Assembly: GCF_001540865.1 (NCBI RefSeq)
Contig: NC_033627.1
Location: 9,339,267-9,403,266 of the forward strand
DNA: 64,000 nt
Origin: Ananas comosus
Taxonomy: Eukaryota > Streptophyta > Magnoliopsida > Poales > Bromeliaceae
Reading direction: 5' to 3'
The notes below the pieces were generated by a model, which saw nothing but the letters and a program-made list of their open reading frames with translations, searched no databases and was not told where the DNA came from. Numbering within the stretch: position 1 is the stretch's first letter; each line of letters opens with the position of its first letter. Below, in pieces: positions 58,795 to 64,000 of the stretch. The position numbers were made by a program, and so were the translations under genes.

Positions 58795-61236
58795 CTATGG
58801 TCTCGGCCAAGGCTTAATGCCGAGTTCGTTGACTAGCCTCCGACCAAGAAATTCTATGTCTCCTTCGGTCATTCCTTCAAATTCTGGTTCTGGTCTCGGC
58901 CTGGCTTGCTGTTGCCAATGTGGCCGATATCCAGGGAACCTTTGCTTGGAGCCGAATGGTCTATCCTGGTAGTCCCATCGGCCATGACGTTCTCCACGCC
59001 TGTTGTTGTAGTAATCATGCAGAATCTTCTGCATAAGTATATCTTTCTTGCGTTGAACCGAATCTATTTCCGGTTCAGTGTCATTAGAGGCTGCATCTGA
59101 GCCTTCTTCTTCTTGGTCTTCACCATCAAGAATGTCGTCCCAATCTTCGGGGAACGCCATCAACTCATTCCATTCGTTCCCCCTTTTCTTGGCATTTACG
59201 ATGGCTTCCCAGTCTTTCTTCGTCATTTCGGCCTTGCACTTGATGCAAAGCCGAAGATATTTCTTGGCATGGGCCACATTGTCAGCGGTCTCCTTGTCCA
59301 AAACCTCCTTTCCCTTAACATTCACCATGTTAACATGAAATGGAAATGAACTCCTGTTAATTATTTTATTTTCGTTTTCTTGGTCGGCCAATATGAGCCG
59401 ACCCTCCTCTATTTCTTCTTGGATCTGCCTTTTCGCAGTCGCTTTTCCTTTCCCTTTCATGTTCACGGCGTTGACCTGTGATGGAAAAGAATTCTTATCA
59501 ATTTCCATATCTCTATTTTCGTGGTCGGCAAAGATCAGCCGACCCTCATTTATATCTTTTTGAATTTGCCTCTTAAAGGCAGTACATTCGCTAGTTTTAT
59601 GGCTCTATGAATGGTGCCATTTGCAGTATCTTCTGCGTTTCAGTTCTTCTACAGGAGGTATAGTTTGACCTTCCTGTAATTTAATTCGTCCATCCTTTAA
59701 CAAGCGATCGAAAATAAGATCGATCTTTGCTATGTCAAATGAATAACTAAATGCTGATATTTGTGCCTTTGCTTCTCTTGACTTTGCAGGTTTTAGCAAA
59801 GCACATTTGTACGGTTGACTATTTCTTACCATCTCGGCAGCACAGATTTCGGCCTCATCAGCCGAATCTTCTGCCTTTTCAGATGAATTCGGCTCTTCAT
59901 GAGCCGAGGACTCTTTAAAGAAAGAAATATTTTTCTCTTTCCTTTTACTCCAATCATTGTTTCGGCTCCATCTAGGCCGATCTTCATTATTCCCTTTTCG
60001 AAATTGCTCGTATTGAGCAACTCGAACTCCCAAATCGAAAAGATTTGGAAAGAACTTATCCTCAAAATGATCTTTAATTTTAAAATGCATGCCGTTAAAT
60101 GTCATTTTGGCAAATTCTGATTCCGGCATCCTTACAAAACATCGGCTTCGAGCCGTCTTGAATCAGTTTAAATATTCATCAACCGATTCTCCTATTTTTT
60201 GTCTAAATTGAGCCAAATCTGCAACCGACAACTCTGGCTCGGTTCTATAGAATTGCTCATGAAATTTACCCTCTAATTCATCCCAGTCTCGGACAGAATT
60301 AGCAGGTAGACTTGTGTACCAAGTGAAGGCTGTCTTGGTCAGTGAAGTATTGAATAACCTTAATTTTAGAAAAGGATCTGCCGCTGCTTTGCGGCATTGG
60401 ACTGTAAATCGAGCGACGTGATCGACCGTATTTTCGGTCTCATCGCCAGAAAATTTGTCAAATTTTGGCATCTTCCAATTTGCCGGATATGGGTGTTCTA
60501 CATCTATATTTGCAGGATATGGAGATCTAAATACAGGCCGCGTTGCCGGCCTTGTGCCTACTTCGAAAGTGTTTCGGATGGCCTCTTCTAGTTGCACATA
60601 TATTTCATTGTTAATTCCTTGGAAAGGAACTTGTGCTGGTACCGGGTTCGGTGGTTGTTGTGCACCGAGATTTTGTGTTAAAGGATTAATCCCTTGCCCA
60701 TTCAAAACCTGCCCCCTAGCCCCTACATTTTGGGGCTGGTAGGCTGCAACTGGAGGGGGTGGAGGTAACCCCCAAGCCACTTCCGGTTGTTGACCGGCGT
60801 TACCAACAGTCGGTCTATAAGCCGCTTGATACTGTGCCCCTTGGTATTGGGGCTGCCCAACTACCGGTGTTACTGGATTCTGTAACGCTGGCGTTATCAC
60901 AGGCGCTTGTAGGCCTGCTATCGACTGTTCATTCCGAGCTAACAATTGCCCTATTCAGGCTATATTCTCGTTAGAGGACGTGATTGCGGCCAAAACGGCA
61001 TCCAGCCGTACAGTACTCGCATGACTATTTTGATCCAAAGTTTGTAGGACCCGAGTCATTTGACCAAGCGCTTGGGTCAAACTAGGCTCTTGTTGGCCAG
61101 ATTGACCACTAGTCTCACCCTCAATAGGTAAAACTGCTTGGCGCTCTACATTATTCCCCGAATTGCTGGGCTGTTCACTCCCAGAATTTCTGAGAATAGC
61201 CCTATTACGGAGATTAATGACGTTATCATCAGCCAT
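58795..61236 (-). pseudogene. Tat element Gag
   Basis: It starts MADDNVINLRNRA at 61236, 60 bases inside the 5' LTR border. It has a Gln/Pro-rich N-terminal linker (60945-60560), the retrotransposon gag domain (MPKFDKFSGDETE, TAFTWYTSLP, WDELEGKFHEQF, DLAQFRQKIGES) and a zinc-finger-like CKWHHS segment near 59610. Two repeats of a FPSQVNAVNMKGKGK / FPFHVNMVNVKGKE segment follow (about 59480 and 59330). In-frame stops at about 60952, 60160 and 59602, plus the terminal TAG near 58792, break a single frame. Gag forms the particle that packages element RNA. Confidence 0.9.
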
Positions 61237-61271
61237 GTTTTATATAGAATGCAGATTTACCTCAAAAAATG

Positions 61272-61290
61272 AGTCCCACTGGGCGTGCCA
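61272..61290 (-). promoter_or_regulatory. Primer binding site of the Tat element
   Basis: On the - strand, six bases after the 5' LTR, the sequence reads TGGCACGCCCAGTGGGAC. The TGG start fits pairing with a tRNA CCA end. The tRNA species was not identified. Confidence 0.65.
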
Positions 61291-61296
61291 AAAAAT

Positions 61297-62055
61297 TGTT
61301 GGGCGCCGAATGTCCCGACGCTTGACCCGGTCAAGAATTCTCCTCGGGGAGTGTGTCGGGATGCGGAACGGCTGCGAATAGTGACCCTCGAAGTTTGCGC
61401 CCACGACGGATCAAGCGATTCGGCCGATGAGGGATCGAATCAGCCGGGTTCAAAAACCTCCATAGTAAATTCGCTTCGACGGGATAAGCCGAATGGAGAG
61501 AGGAAGCCCAGAATTCGACTAAGAAATGAGCCGAATGGCTAAACAACTTGTGATCTGATCGACAGTAAGAGCCGAAGATGGCTTTCTATTGAATAGCAAA
61601 TGGGAAAAAGTACACGAGCAGGAGAGTGATACCCGTAGAGCAGACATACTCCAAGTATGGGGACAAGGGAGTGATGCCCGTAGGGCAGACAGACTCTGAG
61701 TATGCTAAATTACAGGAACTACTCCTAGGGAAAGCGGTAAATGCGAGAATAGAAAGATGCAGGAAAATAAAGGTGATCTTTTGTGCGCAGGGGCGAAGAC
61801 CCTTTTTCAGGGTATCGTATGTCTATTTATAGAACCGCCTTTGCGTCAGTTATTGCTCTTGCACGATCAGCCACTATCTCCTGATTCGCAGGACCACCTT
61901 CGGCCGATCGGAACCGCTCGTAACTGCTTGCGGTTGTTATAACTCCTCGGTCCAGTGCGGCTCGTATGCGTCCGGTGTACTCTAGGTCTACCATTTTAGC
62001 CGTCTTACAGATATGGACCCGGCGAACCAGCTGTTCGCGCCTAACTGGCTCAACA
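61297..62055 (-). repeat. 5' LTR of the Tat element
   Basis: 759 bp, same length as the other LTR. The TATA-like TTCTATAAATAG (- strand) lies at about 61823-61834. Differences from the 3' LTR are mostly C/T and G/A. Confidence 0.92.
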
Positions 62056-62060
62056 ATCAG

Positions 62061-63480
62061 GAATTCTAAATAGGTACGACAAGCCTCCCACGATCGGCGC
62101 GAGCAGGGGCGGACGGCGAGCAGGCGCGAGCCGGCGCGGGCGCAGGAGGGCGAGCTAGCGGGGGCATGGGCGGGTGTTTAAAATTATTTTCAGAAGGATA
62201 TATTGTGGTATCTGTAAGTAAGTAATTCATGTATTGAAAAATAATTCTCTTCGTTGCTTCGTCAAACGGCATGCATTTTCAGCGTTTAGTTGTTAGTCCC
62301 AGCGCAAGTCATTTTCGTGACAAGTAGTTCGAAGTTTAACTGATTGCCTTGCTATAGTGGGCGGATTGTACCTCCACTTAGAAATGCTCGCCCTCTCCAC
62401 GTGGGATATGATGCAAGAATAGCACCCATTGAGAAATAAAACTTAATGCAACAAATAATGTGCCAACACATGTAGCCTGTGATTGTGACATGATTACGGC
62501 CTTAATTGCCCTACCTCTTACACCAGCTTCTCTATTTAGCAAATTAAAAATCTGATATAATATAAATATTCGTTTGCAGAACACAAGAAGGGAGCGATTT
62601 TGGGCCTAAAAAATACAAGCTCAATTTTAAAACTTCTGTTTGTTAATTCTCAGAAGAATCTTAATCGATATAACTTTCAAAGTTCTTAAGATCGGATTCG
62701 GTAGTTTATCGGGTACGTGCAAAGCACCACAATAAAAAAATAAATAAATACCAAATAAATAATAATAATAATAATAATTCTCTTATAAAAAGCTAAGTAC
62801 AGCTCTGATTTTAACTTGTAATATTCCTGTCAAGTCTGGTATTGAAATAATACAAGTGGAAGATAAAACTTGAAAGATAAGAAAAGACAATTAATAGATA
62901 ATTCCAACGAAATAAACCATAATATTAGGAGGGATAAAATTAATTAGTATTATATACGAGGATGAGGATGAGGTGATATGAATTAGACCCAACCGCCGAC
63001 CATGGGATTGGGATTGGAAGAAGAGAAACATACATAAATTAATTATAATATATATATATATATATACATATATTCAGTCATGGAAGTGCTTCACCGCTAA
63101 CAAACCATTTGCTTCTAATTAATTAATTACTTAATTAATACATCCTAAAAGTCAACCGCACAATCATCCTATACTCTCTATTATTGAAGCCCCCTTCTTT
63201 CTACCATAAACATAACATATAACCACCTACTGTTATTGCAATATATATATATATATATATACTACTAGCTAGACTAGGGAAAAGAGCGGAAGAAAATAAC
63301 ACCAATTAAGTACTTTTTTCTCTTCTCCTCTCCCATACCCTTAGCAATTCCTCCCCCTTGTCTCAAAACACGCAACATGATTGATTGTATACTATATAGG
63401 TTTAGCAACACCTAAAAATCAATCAAATAAGACCTTCCCATATACCCTCTAACCCTCCTCCTCCTTAGTTATCAACTAAC
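62061..63480. other. Intergenic DNA right of the Tat element
   Basis: 62070-62170 is GC-rich (GGCGCGAGC words). The rest is AT-rich with short microsatellites (TAA)n near 62758-62778 and (TA)n at 63042-63068 and 63241-63260. No gene or TIR pair recognised. Confidence 0.4.
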
Positions 63481-63489
63481 TGGTTAATT

Positions 63490-63708
63490 ATGGCAATTTA
63501 TACATGTAGTTTCCCCCTGATTCTGATGATCCCAAAAGGTCAGAATTATAAGATCACGAGATCTACTGCGATTCGCACGAGACATGTACAGGTTTTACGC
63601 GCTTTGGTTCCTCTCAAAAAATTCAGCATGGTGAGCAAGGTAACGATTTTTCCGCTTGCTACGTGCAACTTTTTGGTTGAGTTTTGCAAATTACTTAATT
63701 CGTTTTAA
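63490..63708 (+). CDS. Possible small exon or ORF of unknown product
   Basis: 73-codon open stretch from ATG 63490 with the basic segment TRSTAIRTRHVQVLRALVPLKK and a donor-like AAG/GTAACG near 63640. It might be an upstream exon of the gene at 63736, or chance. No family recognised. Confidence 0.2.
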   Translation: MAIYTCSFPLILMIPKGQNYKITRSTAIRTRHVQVLRALVPLKKFSMVSKVTIFPLATCNFLVEFCKLLNSF

Positions 63709-63735
63709 TTAAGGTCACGTGAGAAGTTTTATCAG

Positions 63736-63857
63736 ATTTTTGAGGATGGAGAGCAGGGGATGGTGTGTTACAGAGACGAGGAAGGCGAATTAATCTGCGA
63801 AGGATACGACGAAGGGCCGCGTTACGAGGAGCGATCGCCCGAAGCATACTGCAAAAG
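63736..63857 (+). CDS. Exon of an unrecognised gene running off the right edge
   Basis: After an ATCAG acceptor the frame reads 40 codons without stop, acidic and with good codon texture (MVCYRDEEGELI, CEGYDEGPRYEE), and ends at AAAAG/GTTTATTT, a plausible donor. The next candidate acceptors are near 63954 and 63970. The peptide looks like real, conserved coding sequence rather than noise, but I cannot name the family. The gene would continue beyond 64000. Confidence 0.45.
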
Positions 63858-64000
63858 GTTTATTTACCTGCATTCTTGTGACTAGCAAGCAGGCTTAATC
63901 AATTCGGTTCTAACATTCGGTTATTATTTCACGGCTAGCTCACTTAATTGCAGCTGAAATTTATGCAGCCGCAGCAGACAAGCTGAGGCGAATTGTGACT

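Larger units (their letters stand above)
49749..62055 (-). mobile_element. Complete Tat-lineage Ty3/gypsy LTR retrotransposon, 12.3 kb
   Basis: Two 759-bp LTRs (49749-50507 and 61297-62055) with ends TGTTGGGCG and GGCTCAACA (AGCTCAACA in the left copy), and a perfect 5-bp target duplication ATCAG (49744-49748 and 62056-62060). The element reads on the - strand: 5' LTR at the right, then PBS, gag, protease, RT-RNase H, a second RNase H, integrase, an antisense PMD gene, PPT and 3' LTR. The extra RNase H and the antisense gene downstream of pol are features of the Tat group. By eye the LTRs differ at about 33 positions, mostly transitions, so insertion is moderately recent. Every coding module has premature stops. 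Confidence 0.96.

Overview
The window looks like nuclear DNA of a plant, most likely a monocot. Genes have GT-AG introns, TE-rich DNA separates them, and the recognisable elements are plant types: chromovirus and Tat Ty3/gypsy elements, CACTA, Mutator-like, hAT and Tourist-type elements, and a tRNA-like SINE. The species cannot be fixed from the sequence alone. Only one intact host gene is visible. It is COG3 (conserved oligomeric Golgi complex subunit 3), 25 coding exons on the + strand from 29022 to 46521, with an open 777-codon frame. A second possible gene starts near the right edge (63736 onward) but is cut off.

Layout. 1-1286 is a decayed Tat-type reverse transcriptase fragment. 1340-4240 is a remnant of a Ulp1/MULE-type transposon: an acidic low-complexity exon and a C48 peptidase on +, and a transposase C-terminus with a zinc knuckle on -. 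4340-20515 is a nest of Del/Tekay-like chromovirus LTRs in both orientations. It includes a complete solo LTR with a 5-bp TSD (12096-14556), a CACTA element with a 3-bp TSD that carries introns and exons of an MHK-like protein kinase (6912-10939), and an integrase-chromodomain fragment followed by its 3' LTR (16755-20515). 20618-21157 is a truncated duplicate of the first three COG3 exons. 21158-28822 is stacked small elements: a SINE, a Mutator-like MITE, two Tourist-type elements and a hAT. It also holds a broken fragment of a Rab geranylgeranyl transferase alpha gene.

The COG3 introns contain at least six further elements, several with clear TSDs. Downstream of COG3 is a 2.6-kb Mutator-like element (46872-49463) built largely of short palindromes and a GTTTAAAC-rich array. 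From 49749 to 62055 lies a structurally complete Tat-lineage LTR retrotransposon on the - strand (759-bp LTRs, TSD ATCAG). It has gag, protease, RT-RNase H, a second RNase H and integrase, all carrying stops.

The most interesting system is inside that element. On the opposite (+) strand, between the 3' LTR and the integrase end, is a multi-exon gene coding for a plant mobile domain (PMD/aminotransferase-like) protein with a coiled-coil tail. Its introns have consensus splice sites only on the + strand, so splicing of the element's own RNA would not remove them. It converges on pol with only 63 bases between the two coding ends. In this copy the antisense gene and pol are both broken by stops, so it is a fossil of what was probably an active two-strand arrangement.
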